Assembly (NCBI GenBank): GCA_006226375.1
Contig: SBHC01000070.1
Coordinates: forward strand, 1-64,000
Direction: 5' to 3'
DNA: 64,000 nt
Source of the DNA: Deltaproteobacteria bacterium
GTDB lineage: Bacteria; Myxococcota_C; UBA6777
Program-made: the position numbers and the translations under genes
The notes under the pieces: model-generated
What the model was told of the DNA's origin: nothing
What the model saw: only the letters and a program-made list of their open reading frames with translations
Database searches by the model: none
Part shown: positions 41,858-50,985 of the stretch, piece after piece
Numbering within the stretch: the first letter of the stretch is position 1
Layout: the number at the start of each line of letters is the position of its first letter

Positions 41858-43738
41858 TTAAGATTCGGGAGTGGTTGCGGGAGTGAGGAGGTTGGTCGGA
41901 TGTGACTCCTGCACAAACTGGCGGGTGTATAGCTTGTAGTAGTGACCTTTTCGTTGCATCAGTTGTCGATGCGAGCCGCGTTCAATCACATGTCCTTTTT
42001 GAATCACAAGGATCGTATCGGCCGAGCGAATCGTCGAAAGGCGGTGAGCAATGACAAAGGCGATGCGGTCGGACAAGACCTTGTCGATCGCTTCCTGGAT
42101 GATTCGTTCGGTTTCCGTGTCGATGGATGACGTCGCTTCGTCCATGATGACAATTTGAGGATCCGCCAGCAAAGCCCGAGCCAACGCAATCAGTTGACGT
42201 TGCCCTGTGGAGAGATTCCCGCCTGCTTCCCCCACGTCGGTTTTGTAGCCATCTGCTAGCTTCCTAATAAAGCTATGTGCGTTAACCTTCTTTGCCGCCT
42301 CTTCGATCTCCTCGTCTGTTGCATCCAACCGACCGTACCGAATGTTCTCCTGAATGCTGCCACGGAACAAGTGGGGTTTTTGTAGCATCACCCCGAGTTG
42401 TGACTGGTACCAGTGAAGGCTGCGGTTCTTGTAGTCCTCTCCGTTGACTTGAACCGTTCCTTCCGTGGGTTCATAGAACCGAGCCAACAGGTTCACGATG
42501 GTACTTTTTCCACTACCTGTGGCTCCTACCAGCGCAATGGTTTGCCCCGTTTTGACGTGCAAGTTGAAGCTCTGGAGGACGGTCTCATCCTTCTTGTAGG
42601 CAAAGGAGACGTTGTCAAAGGTCACATCCGAGATGGTGTGGGGCTTCCCATCCATGGCCAGGCCGTCCTGTTGCTCCACTTTGGCGTAGGCTTCGATGGC
42701 TCTTTGTACGTCGGGGGAGTCCGCTATCGCAGGTTCGGTGTCCAGCAAGTCCTGGATACGTTCAGCGGCAGCTTGGGCGCTTTGCAACTCAGTGAAACGG
42801 CGGGCCATCTCCTGGATCGGCATGTACAACAAGGTGGCGTACTGCATAAAGGTGATCAATTGACCAAAGGACAGACCCATCGCACCGGTTTTGGCGATGC
42901 CTGCTCCGCCCACGCTGAGGGCCAGACCCACTCCGATGCTTCCGATGGAAGTGATCAGAGGGAGGTAGACCGCCGATTGAAGGGCGTTCCGAACCGTGTA
43001 GGTGTACATGTCGGTCGAGAGGTCTTGAAACTCTTCCGTGTTGGCTTCCTCTCGTACCAAGGCTTTGGATGTACGAACTCCCATCACCGCTTCGGTAAAG
43101 GAAGAGGTTAAGAGGGAGTTGGTTTTTCGGATGCGACGGGAGCTACTGAGCAGCTTCTTTTGGAAGTAGACGCTCGCTCCCACCAACATCGGGATGATTG
43201 TCATCACAACCAAGGCTAGCTTCCAGTGCAACCAAAGCATGGCGGTGGTGATCCCAAGAATCAGTAGGGAACCCCACACCAGATCGAGCAGAAACCAGGG
43301 AAGCAAGTTGGATAGCTTAGAGCTATCTGAAGTTAGCCGAGAGACAAGCCATCCAGTAGAGCGGGTATCGTAGTAAGAGAACGAAAGCTCCTGAAGGCGT
43401 TGAAACCCGGCTTTGCGAAGGTCGTAGCCCACACCGGTTGCGGTCTGGCCTGCCCACATGATGAACATCCAGATGGCAAAGGCGAAGGTAACCTGCAACC
43501 CAAGGTAAAAGCCTCCGTAGGTATAAAGTGATTGAGTCAGCCCAGAACGACTGGCTTCATCAATCATTTGTCCCGTCATATAGGGAATTAGGGTCTCTAC
43601 TCCCGCGAGATAGGCACCGGAAACGGTGAGTCCCAAAAGCTGACGTTTGTAGGGAGCGGCGTGGGTGAGGAGGCGTCGCCAGACTTGGGAGTCAAAGCGA
43701 CCCTGGTAGTCTTCGTCCATTAAGTGTTCGGAAGCCAT
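41858..43738 (-). CDS. ABC exporter subunit A (TMD-NBD, canonical catalytic site)
   Basis: The 626-residue protein has an N-terminal six-helix ABC exporter domain (~30-330) and a C-terminal NBD. Walker A is GATGSGKST (~402-410), the signature LSTGQRQ (~504-510), Walker B IVIMDEATSS (~525-534) with the catalytic Glu present, and the H-loop IAHRLST. I chose ATG 43738 with AAAGGA upstream. It lies 84 nt downstream of a second half-transporter gene in the same direction; the two probably form a heterodimer. It would export drugs, lipids or peptides; substrate unknown. Confidence 0.9.
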   Translation of the reverse strand: MASEHLMDEDYQGRFDSQVWRRLLTHAAPYKRQLLGLTVSGAYLAGVETLIPYMTGQMIDEASRSGLTQSLYTYGGFYLGLQVTFAFAIWMFIMWAGQTATGVGYDLRKAGFQRLQELSFSYYDTRSTGWLVSRLTSDSSKLSNLLPWFLLDLVWGSLLILGITTAMLWLHWKLALVVMTIIPMLVGASVYFQKKLLSSSRRIRKTNSLLTSSFTEAVMGVRTSKALVREEANTEEFQDLSTDMYTYTVRNALQSAVYLPLITSIGSIGVGLALSVGGAGIAKTGAMGLSFGQLITFMQYATLLYMPIQEMARRFTELQSAQAAAERIQDLLDTEPAIADSPDVQRAIEAYAKVEQQDGLAMDGKPHTISDVTFDNVSFAYKKDETVLQSFNLHVKTGQTIALVGATGSGKSTIVNLLARFYEPTEGTVQVNGEDYKNRSLHWYQSQLGVMLQKPHLFRGSIQENIRYGRLDATDEEIEEAAKKVNAHSFIRKLADGYKTDVGEAGGNLSTGQRQLIALARALLADPQIVIMDEATSSIDTETERIIQEAIDKVLSDRIAFVIAHRLSTIRSADTILVIQKGHVIERGSHRQLMQRKGHYYKLYTRQFVQESHPTNLLTPATTPES

Positions 43739-43822
43739 CGCTTGTCCTTTGCATTGAAGCGGGTACATAAGGGAAAGATGGGTGGGGTGATCGGCGCTTG
43801 CCTCTTGGAGTTTCCGTTCTCC

Positions 43823-45694
43823 TTAGGCGGCCTTTTCTTCTTGCTCTTCCACATCGCGTTGAAGGTTCCAGAGCCGTTCGTAGAGTCCTGATTCTTGGAT
43901 CAGTGTTTGGTGCGTGCCTGACTGTACGATGCGACCTTCGTCCATCACGAGGATGTGATCGGCATGCATCAGAGTGGAGAGCCTGTGAGCGATCAAGATG
44001 GTGGTGTGGTGTTTGTTTCGCTGTTTGAGGGCGTCGAGGATGGCGGCTTCTGTTTCGGTATCGACTGCGCTCATGGAGTCGTCCAGTACCAGAATGGCTG
44101 GATCTTGGAGCAACGCACGGGCCAGCGCTGTTCGTTGTCGCTGGCCACCGGAGAGAGTCACTCCTCTCTCGCCCACCTGGGTCTTGTACCCTTCGGAAAA
44201 CTCCAAGATCGAATCGTGGAGGCTCGCCATTTGTGCGGCTTCAATGACCTCATGCTCGTCGGCGTGAGGTACCGCCAGCCGCAAGTTTTCAAACAAGGTC
44301 TTGGAGAACAAGAAGGGCTCTTGCAGCACCACTGCGATCTGAGAGCGTAGCCACTGTCGTGGAAGGGTGGAGAGGTCATGACCGTCCAGTTGGACGGTGC
44401 CTGTCTCAACGTCGTACAGACGCAAGAGCAGTTGGATAATCGTGGACTTCCCTGAACCAGAAGGGCCAACCAGCGCCAGGGTTTGTCCAGGCTCGACCGA
44501 AAACGAGATGTCTTGAAGTACGTCGTGTTGGTTGTAACAGAAGCTTACGTTTTGAAAGGACAGTCCACCTTTGAGTTGGAAGGCTGGGACCAGAAACGTT
44601 TCTGGCGTCTCCGTTGTGGTTTCCTCATCGTTGTCAGGTGTCCAGGTGTTAGGCCGGTCCCAAGCGGTGTGTCCGTCTTCGTCGGGGGTTTTGAGGATCT
44701 CTTGGATGCGTTCAATCGCCACGGTGGCTTTCCCAAGATCTGTGAGGATGCGTCCCATCATACGAACGGGCCAAAGGAACAAGTTGACCGCCGAAAGGAA
44801 AAAGAAGAATGCCCCAATCTGCAAGCTCCCCTGTGCCAACCAGAACACTCCAAAACCCAACACCAAGGCTTGCTGCATAAAACACAGCAAGTCCGATACA
44901 GCCCAAAAATGCGCGAGTTGAACGTACAGCTGGTAGTGCTCGTCGCGATGAGTCTGGTTGTTGTTCTGGAACTTCTTTTCTTCAAAGTCTTGCCGAGCAA
45001 ACGCACGAACGACACGAATACCTTCCAAGTTCTCTTGGAGGGTGGAGGTCATGTCGGCTTCGGCTTCGTCTGTGGTTGTGAATTGGGAGCGGATTCGAGG
45101 AAAGTAGAAGAGTGACCAGCACAGGATGGGAATTAACAAGGAAATGGATACCAGCATCATCCACGGATGTATCATGTACATCAGCGGTAGCGGAACGAGG
45201 AACATAATCAGAGCGCGGCCTATCTCTACGATCTGTGTGGAGAGAAACACCCGCAGGGTCTCCATGTCGGATGTGCATCGTTGGACCAGATCGCCTGTCT
45301 CCACTTTGTCGTAGTAGCGGCTCGGAAGATACTGGAGGTGCCTGTAGACGCGGTCGCGCAGACCTCTGACCAGTGTCTCGCTGGCTTGGGCCGACCAACG
45401 TCCTCGCAAGTACGTAAACAAACCTGCCAGCAGGCTGAGTCCTATGAGGAGCGCAGCCGGGAGCCACAGGTTGGACTGCAGCCAGGCTCTTCCTCCCAGC
45501 AAGGCGACAAACCCTTGCACAAACGAGGATGACTTCTCGGGTTGGCTGGAGAGTACGCCATCCAAGGTCATTTGGGGGATCATGGGAACGAGGTACATAA
45601 AGCAGGAGGCAAAGACCAGCGCGCCAATCGCAAGCAAATAGCGGGACCTTTGGGTTTGCAGAAGTTGCCAGATGGAGAGCAACGATTGCTTCAT
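43823..45694 (-). CDS. ABC exporter subunit B (degenerate nucleotide site)
   Basis: The 623-residue TMD-NBD half-transporter has Walker A GPSGSGKST and signature LSGGQRQ, but Walker B reads VLDDSMSAVD (~536-545). The catalytic Glu is thus replaced by Asp. This is the pattern of asymmetric heterodimeric exporters of the TM287/288, BmrCD and LmrCD type, where only one site hydrolyses ATP well. ATG 45694 is chosen because the sequence upstream (to 45772) has no hydrophobic or conserved content. GGAG lies about 11 nt away, a weak SD. It is the upstream gene of the pair. Confidence 0.88.
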   Translation of the reverse strand: MKQSLLSIWQLLQTQRSRYLLAIGALVFASCFMYLVPMIPQMTLDGVLSSQPEKSSSFVQGFVALLGGRAWLQSNLWLPAALLIGLSLLAGLFTYLRGRWSAQASETLVRGLRDRVYRHLQYLPSRYYDKVETGDLVQRCTSDMETLRVFLSTQIVEIGRALIMFLVPLPLMYMIHPWMMLVSISLLIPILCWSLFYFPRIRSQFTTTDEAEADMTSTLQENLEGIRVVRAFARQDFEEKKFQNNNQTHRDEHYQLYVQLAHFWAVSDLLCFMQQALVLGFGVFWLAQGSLQIGAFFFFLSAVNLFLWPVRMMGRILTDLGKATVAIERIQEILKTPDEDGHTAWDRPNTWTPDNDEETTTETPETFLVPAFQLKGGLSFQNVSFCYNQHDVLQDISFSVEPGQTLALVGPSGSGKSTIIQLLLRLYDVETGTVQLDGHDLSTLPRQWLRSQIAVVLQEPFLFSKTLFENLRLAVPHADEHEVIEAAQMASLHDSILEFSEGYKTQVGERGVTLSGGQRQRTALARALLQDPAILVLDDSMSAVDTETEAAILDALKQRNKHHTTILIAHRLSTLMHADHILVMDEGRIVQSGTHQTLIQESGLYERLWNLQRDVEEQEEKAA

Positions 45695-46042
45695 GATGAT
45701 GAGAACTCCGTCGTGGGGCTTAGGGAAAAGAGTGGTTTGTGCGTCTTGGGAGGGGCAGGGGAGGCAAGCCAATGTGTTGTGATGAGTGTTTCTTGTGGCT
45801 CAACTTCCTGGTGACGCAACACATCCTACCATACGATTTCACCTGCTTTGGGTTCGGTCTTTTTTGAACTTTTGACGGGATGGGAGGCCTGTCGCTCTAA
45901 GGGTTTAATAAACGCCTTGATTTGCATCAAGTTTGGGATTGAGACGCAGCATGCGGACTGGCGTGCTCCTGACACAGAACTATAGGAGACGGATTTTTCC
46001 TTCCCGCATTACACATTGTTGACGAACTTGATGGAGGATGCA
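45695..46042. other. 348-bp divergent region with FNR-type box
   Basis: This gap separates the ABC exporter from phhA. It contains the perfect FNR-type dyad at 45917-45930 and a TATAGG -10-like element at 45981-45986. No small ORF or RNA gene is supported. Confidence 0.5.
45917..45930. promoter_or_regulatory. Perfect FNR/ANR-type site upstream of phhA
   Basis: TTGAT (45917-45921), ttgc and ATCAA (45926-45930) are an exact match to TTGAT-N4-ATCAA, extended by one more C-G pair on the outside. It is centred about 119 nt before the phhA ATG. An oxygen-sensing FNR-family activator or repressor is the likely partner (inference). Confidence 0.6.
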
Positions 46043-46939
46043 ATGGCCAACCCCATAGATTTGCAAGCACGACAAAGTCTGGATTCCACGACCACAACCG
46101 CCAACTCCGCCATTAAGCTGAACGCCAACAAGCGGGCCGTTGTTGAGTTGGATCCAGACCACCCTGGGTTCCGTGACGCTGAGTATCGCGAGCGTCGCAA
46201 TCAAATTGCTCAGATCGCGCTCGACTATGTCCCAGGTTCACCTGTTCCTGATGCACCTTATGTGGATGCGGAGCACAATGTATGGCAGGAAGTGTGTCGT
46301 CAACTTGCTCCCGCACATGCACGTTGGGCCTGTCGTGAATACAAAGAGGCGTTTATGCTTCTGGGTCTTCCTACCAAGCGGTTGCCCCAACTTCGCGAGG
46401 TCTCCAACAACCTCCAACGTCTGAGCGGCTTCCGATTGGAGCCAGCCGGCGGCCTTGTGGATCCCAAGGTGTTTATGTCCACGCTGAGTGAAAACATCTT
46501 CCTGGCGACCCAATACATTCGACATCCTTCTTCGCCCCTGTATACCCCTGAACCCGATGTTGTTCATGAGCTGATTGGGCACGCTGTCATGCTCAGCTCT
46601 CCCTTGTTTGCTGAGATCAATCGCTTGGTCGGCCAGGCTGCGTTGCGCTGCAAAACCGACGATGACATCGAACGATTGGGTCGGATCTATTGGTTCACCA
46701 TTGAGTTTGGTGTTGCGATGGAAGACGGTCAGCCCAAGGCCTTTGGAGCGGGCTTGTTGTCTTCGGCCGGTGAGTTGGAAAACCTTGCCCATGTCGAACT
46801 CCGACCCTTTGACCTTACAGAGATTGAGTCGTCCTCGTACGACGTGACAATCTACCAACCCTTCTTGTTCTGCGCCGAAAGCACCCACGCTTTGTTCTTC
46901 CAACTGCGCGAACACCTTCGAAACTGGGGATTGCACTAG
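46043..46939 (+). CDS. phhA: Phenylalanine 4-monooxygenase
   Basis: The 298-residue bacterial-length aromatic amino acid hydroxylase shows the catalytic core: iron ligands in PDVVHELIGH (the two His) and Glu in FTIEFGVA, plus LRPFDLTEIESSSYD near the C-terminus. It converts phenylalanine to tyrosine with O2 and a pterin cofactor in the cytosol. ATG 46043 has GGAGG 5 nt upstream; ATG 46031 and 46016 are less likely. The upstream FNR-type box suggests oxygen-linked control. It is followed 145 nt later by tryptophan 2,3-dioxygenase, so this is an aromatic amino acid breakdown locus. Confidence 0.93.
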   Translation: MANPIDLQARQSLDSTTTTANSAIKLNANKRAVVELDPDHPGFRDAEYRERRNQIAQIALDYVPGSPVPDAPYVDAEHNVWQEVCRQLAPAHARWACREYKEAFMLLGLPTKRLPQLREVSNNLQRLSGFRLEPAGGLVDPKVFMSTLSENIFLATQYIRHPSSPLYTPEPDVVHELIGHAVMLSSPLFAEINRLVGQAALRCKTDDDIERLGRIYWFTIEFGVAMEDGQPKAFGAGLLSSAGELENLAHVELRPFDLTEIESSSYDVTIYQPFLFCAESTHALFFQLREHLRNWGLH

Positions 46940-47084
46940 TCTCAGGCTTTGTTTCACACTTTTTCCTTCTGCCTTTTCCTTTCCTCCTGAGTCTGCTAGG
47001 CTACTCCCGCAATTTGGGACATCCTCTCTGTTGTGTCCTTTTTCCCTGTTTTTCGGCTTTCTTGTGTGTGGAGTTCAGTCCAGA

Positions 47085-47873
47085 ATGTCCAAGGAACTAA
47101 CGTACGCCAGCTATCTTCAAATCGATGACCTCTTGTCGTTGCAAAGTCCACGATCTGCGCCAGCGGAACACGATGAGATGTTGTTCATTGTGATCCACCA
47201 GACCTACGAGTTGTGGTTCAAGCAGTTGCTGCACGAGCTGGAGAAAGTCCGTCGCGACTTCAACAACAACGAAGTGTTTGAGGCTATCCATACCTTCAAA
47301 AGGTGCCGGACCATCGTAAAAACTCTGGTGGGGCAGGTGGACATTCTTGAAACCATGACTCCCCGGTCCTTTTCTAGCTTTCGCGACCGACTTGATAAAG
47401 CTTCAGGGTTTCAGTCGTACCAGTTCCGTGAGATGGAGTTCTTCCTCGGATACAAGCGGGCTGAGTTGGCCAAACACTTCAAAGAAGGGACAAAGGCGCG
47501 AGACATCTTGGATCGGCGGTTGGCTGAACCCTCTCTTGTGCATGCTTTCTACAACTTGCTCGGTCAGTACGATTTCTCTTTGCCGAACGAGTTGGTCGAG
47601 CGCAACGTCTCTGAGCCCAATGTTCCCAACGAAGACGTCCAGGACAAGCTTGTCTCTCTCTACGAAGAGCACCCCTCCTTGGGTATTTTGTTTGAGCTCA
47701 TGACGGACTTTGACGAAGGTCTTCAAGAGTGGAGATACCGCCACGTGATGTTGGTGGCCCGGACCATTGGTGCCAAGCACGGTACCGGTGGAAGTTTGGG
47801 CGTGGAGTTCCTTAAGCGATCTTTGTTCCTTCCTGTTTTTGCTGACCTCTGGGCCATTCGTCATCGCTTCTAG
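47085..47873 (+). CDS. kynA: Tryptophan 2,3-dioxygenase
   Basis: The 262-residue protein has the TDO landmarks: an N-terminal LTYASYLQIDDLL, HQTYELWFKQLLHELE (His of the active site and helix, ~44-59), RLDKASGFQSYQFRE and near the C-terminus WRYRHVMLVARTIGAKHGTGGSLG, whose first His is the proximal heme ligand. It opens the indole ring to N-formylkynurenine. The start ATG 47085 is placed where family similarity starts; the SD is weak and an upstream frame (47031) is rejected. No kynurenine formamidase or kynureninase gene lies in the window. Confidence 0.93.
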   Translation: MSKELTYASYLQIDDLLSLQSPRSAPAEHDEMLFIVIHQTYELWFKQLLHELEKVRRDFNNNEVFEAIHTFKRCRTIVKTLVGQVDILETMTPRSFSSFRDRLDKASGFQSYQFREMEFFLGYKRAELAKHFKEGTKARDILDRRLAEPSLVHAFYNLLGQYDFSLPNELVERNVSEPNVPNEDVQDKLVSLYEEHPSLGILFELMTDFDEGLQEWRYRHVMLVARTIGAKHGTGGSLGVEFLKRSLFLPVFADLWAIRHRF

Positions 47874-48016
47874 GCTTCCTTGTTTCTTCGCTCTAAGCTG
47901 CTACTTCTGCTTTCCTTTCTTCCCTTAATCTGCTTTTCGTACCTAACTTTTTTTCTTTGAATTCGATAAATCCTCGAAACCAAACCCACTACTTAAGTGT
48001 GAACCTAATAACTGGT

Positions 48017-48032
48017 GTGTGCTGTTGCACAC
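48017..48032. promoter_or_regulatory. Palindrome GTGTGC-TGTT-GCACAC
   Basis: Exact 6-bp arms sit 39 nt before the ATG of the Cys-rich lipoprotein. An outer pair AAGTGTG (47995-48001) and CACACTT (48028-48034) could compete with it. Its GTTGCACA core resembles the palindrome at 6942-6969. Confidence 0.4.
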
Positions 48033-48070
48033 TTATCATATGGCCTTTGTAAGTTAGGAAGGGGTATCCC

Positions 48071-50881
48071 ATGGAATGGATGAAACCGAGAAACCCCCTG
48101 CGAAAAGTGGGGCTTTTGTGTCTGTTGCTTCTTACGTTGTCTGTCTTTGTGACTAACTGCGGACAGCCTCCTGGAACAGGACCCAATTCAGAAGCTATCT
48201 TACCTTCGGAAGCTACTGGTGATGGTGGCTCTGGGAAGGTTCCTGGTACCTGCACTCATTTGTGCGACTGCGAGCAGGGAAAGGCATGCACCAACGGCAA
48301 GTGCGTGGCTGACCCAGGACTCACGGCGTTGTATTGTTGCACCAACGCTGGCTGTGTTCCAGGAAAAGCTTGCGTTGATCGCTCGAACAAACAAGCAACG
48401 TGTCCCACAACAGCACAGTGCATTACCTCTGGAGATTGCGGCCAACCTTCCTGCAAGTCTGTGGGGGATGACTGCGAAGAATCCGTTCCTGAATGTGTGA
48501 ATGGACAGTGCTCCAAGTCTCCCAAACCTGTGAAAAACGCAGTGTGTGACCCCAGCCGTCAAGTGTGCGTGCCTCGTGCGCCGGTCTGCAAGCAAAACTG
48601 CGACTGCGGTCAAGGTGAGTTCTGCAACAACGGTACATGTGAAGTCGGTTCCAAGCCTACCTACTGCTGCTCCAAACCAGGCTGTCCTGCTGGCGAAAGT
48701 TGCTACGAGGTGAACGGTTCGATCGGTACCTGCAAGAGCCCCAAGTGTGGCAGCAACACGGACTGCGGTACCGTTCGATGCAACCAACAAGGCTCACAAT
48801 GTACGGAGTTGACGCCTGAGTGTTTGCCCGATGGCTCCTGTCGAAGCTCTTCCAAGACCATTGAGGGACAATGCTCTTCTTCGGGTCGTTGTGTGGCCGC
48901 GCAAGAATGCAAAACCGATTGTGACTGTCCCCAAACTGTGACGTGTGTCCAAGGGCAATGTGTTCCTTTGTCGTCACGAAGAAGCTTCTGCTGTGACAAG
49001 CCAGGTTGTGCCGAAGGCCAAACTTGCATCAAGAAGGATGGCACCCAAGGCGTATGCGGCAAGCCTGCCTCGTGCAAGGCTGACAGCGAATGTGGAAAGC
49101 CTGCTTGCCAGGACTCTGGGGGCTTTGTTTGTTTGCAAGAGCAGCCCACCTGCGACACTCGCAGCGGCGTCTGCGCGGCCCAAATTACGCGGAAGGCCAA
49201 CAGCGTTTGCAACAAAACGGCTGGAATGTGTGAGCCTATCCCTCCCGAAGGTTGTAAAACCGCTTGTGACTGTCCTCAAGGGCAGGATTGTTTGAATGGC
49301 ACTTGCGGCCTTGGACCCAGCGGTCAAAAAGCGTACTGCTGTGACAACCCAGGGTGCCCTAGCGGCCAAGCCTGCGTAACAAAGGGCGGCCTCAAAGGCT
49401 CATGTCCGGGGCAGCCCAAGTGCACCCAAGATGCGGACTGTGGAAACTCGTCTTGCCAGAACAGTGGTACAAGCTGCGTGGTGATTACTCCCAAATGTGA
49501 CACCAGGACGGGCACCTGCACCAAGGCTACGACCCAAACGCCGAACGCAACATGTGACTCCGCCACAGCAACCTGCAAACCCAGCACCGCTCCTTGCACA
49601 AGCCACTGTGACTGCCCTCAAGGTAGCTACTGCTACCAAGGCAAGTGCGAGCGAGGAAGCTATGCCTACTACTGCTGCGACAATCCTGGTTGCCCCAAAA
49701 CGGCACAATGTGTGAGTCGTTTGGGTACCGTTGGCTTCTGCCCCGTCTCGTGCAAGTCCGCTTGCGATTGCGACACGGGACAAGATTGCGTCAACAGCAT
49801 CTGCCAGGCCACAACCCAACCTGTCTACTGCTGTGATGATCCCCAAAAATGCCCAACGGGAGCTTCTTGCAAGGACAAGAGCAACAAGGCCGGAACCTGT
49901 CCTGCCAAACCCCGTGCTTGCAAGACCGTCTGTGATTGTGTGCAGGGAGAAGCCTGCACCAACGGAACCTGCCAACCTTCCAGCAATCCCACCTACTGCT
50001 GCGACAATCCTGGTTGTCCTGCAGGAAAGGGTTGTGTGAGCACCGCCAATCTCTCGGGTGTTTGTCCCAAGGCCTGCAAACTTCACTGTGACTGCGACCA
50101 GGGCTACGCTTGCATCGCTGGTCTTTGCCAACGCAACCCCCTTGTGGGCAATGTCTATTGTTGCTCCAAACCTGGGTGCCCGGCCGGTCAGTTCTGTTAC
50201 CAGCCCAATGGCCAGAACGGTCGATGCCAACAGCAGCGTTGCTCCTCGCCGTGTGATTGCTCGCAAGGAGAAGACTGCCGCAGCGGTGTGTGTGTCGCTA
50301 CGCAGCCCCCTGTGTATTGTTGCTCCAAGGCTGGCTGTCCTTCAGGCTCCAACTGCAAAGATTCGAGCGGGCAGTGGGGACAATGCAAGCAGCAAGCCCA
50401 GTGCAAAACCGCTTGTGACTGCCCACAAGGTCAGGATTGTTACAACGGCCAATGTGTGGGGATCTTCCCGGCTGTGTACTGCTGTGAGAACGTCGGATGT
50501 CCTGTGAACCAGGCGTGCGTCGACAAAAACAACAAAGCCGGCTTCTGTCCTGGCGCGAAGTGCACCAACGCTTGTGATTGTCCCATTCAAGGGCAGTCTT
50601 GTGTTCGCGGACAATGTGTGTATCTTCTTGGCAGCGCCCGTGTGTACTGTTGTGACAAACCGTACTGCCCGGCAGGTAACAAATGCGAAGACAGCAAGGG
50701 CAACCTGAAAACGTGCTCTGCCAACACTTGCAAGAACGCCTGCGATTGCAAACAGGGTGAGGATTGCCGGAACGGTCAGTGTGTGTTGGTTTCACCACCT
50801 GTCTACTGTTGTTCCAAGCTTGGATGTCCTTCTCGTTATCCTTGCACAACAACCTCGGGCGGAAACTCGTACTGTCAATAG
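48071..50881 (+). CDS. Cys-rich repeat lipoprotein with 12 CDC modules
   Basis: The 936-residue protein has a hydrophobic signal (~12-28) ending VTNC, a probable lipobox. The mature part contains 12 modules of the form C..xCDCxQGxxCxNGxC....YCCxxPGCPxGxxC....GxC. The first four are long (about 105 residues, each with an extra Cys-rich subdomain ending in a CDxxxxxC motif); the last eight are short (about 53 residues). So the gene looks built by serial duplication from two unit types. All Cys would form disulfides outside the cytoplasm. AGGAAGGGG lies 6 nt before the ATG. Function unknown. Confidence 0.85.
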   Translation: MEWMKPRNPLRKVGLLCLLLLTLSVFVTNCGQPPGTGPNSEAILPSEATGDGGSGKVPGTCTHLCDCEQGKACTNGKCVADPGLTALYCCTNAGCVPGKACVDRSNKQATCPTTAQCITSGDCGQPSCKSVGDDCEESVPECVNGQCSKSPKPVKNAVCDPSRQVCVPRAPVCKQNCDCGQGEFCNNGTCEVGSKPTYCCSKPGCPAGESCYEVNGSIGTCKSPKCGSNTDCGTVRCNQQGSQCTELTPECLPDGSCRSSSKTIEGQCSSSGRCVAAQECKTDCDCPQTVTCVQGQCVPLSSRRSFCCDKPGCAEGQTCIKKDGTQGVCGKPASCKADSECGKPACQDSGGFVCLQEQPTCDTRSGVCAAQITRKANSVCNKTAGMCEPIPPEGCKTACDCPQGQDCLNGTCGLGPSGQKAYCCDNPGCPSGQACVTKGGLKGSCPGQPKCTQDADCGNSSCQNSGTSCVVITPKCDTRTGTCTKATTQTPNATCDSATATCKPSTAPCTSHCDCPQGSYCYQGKCERGSYAYYCCDNPGCPKTAQCVSRLGTVGFCPVSCKSACDCDTGQDCVNSICQATTQPVYCCDDPQKCPTGASCKDKSNKAGTCPAKPRACKTVCDCVQGEACTNGTCQPSSNPTYCCDNPGCPAGKGCVSTANLSGVCPKACKLHCDCDQGYACIAGLCQRNPLVGNVYCCSKPGCPAGQFCYQPNGQNGRCQQQRCSSPCDCSQGEDCRSGVCVATQPPVYCCSKAGCPSGSNCKDSSGQWGQCKQQAQCKTACDCPQGQDCYNGQCVGIFPAVYCCENVGCPVNQACVDKNNKAGFCPGAKCTNACDCPIQGQSCVRGQCVYLLGSARVYCCDKPYCPAGNKCEDSKGNLKTCSANTCKNACDCKQGEDCRNGQCVLVSPPVYCCSKLGCPSRYPCTTTSGGNSYCQ

Positions 50882-50985
50882 GAGTTGGCTTAACGCTTCC
50901 TGGCTTTGGTCACCTGGTTTTGGCCTGACTCCTTTCACGTTGATGGGGTTCGTCCCCATGAGCCATGTTGTAGAGGAGAGCGGCC

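Noticed and set aside
49400-50266. 288-residue antisense frame inside the Cys-rich lipoprotein gene
   Set aside because: Ala/Thr/Arg-rich translation typical of the complement of Cys codons; no start context.
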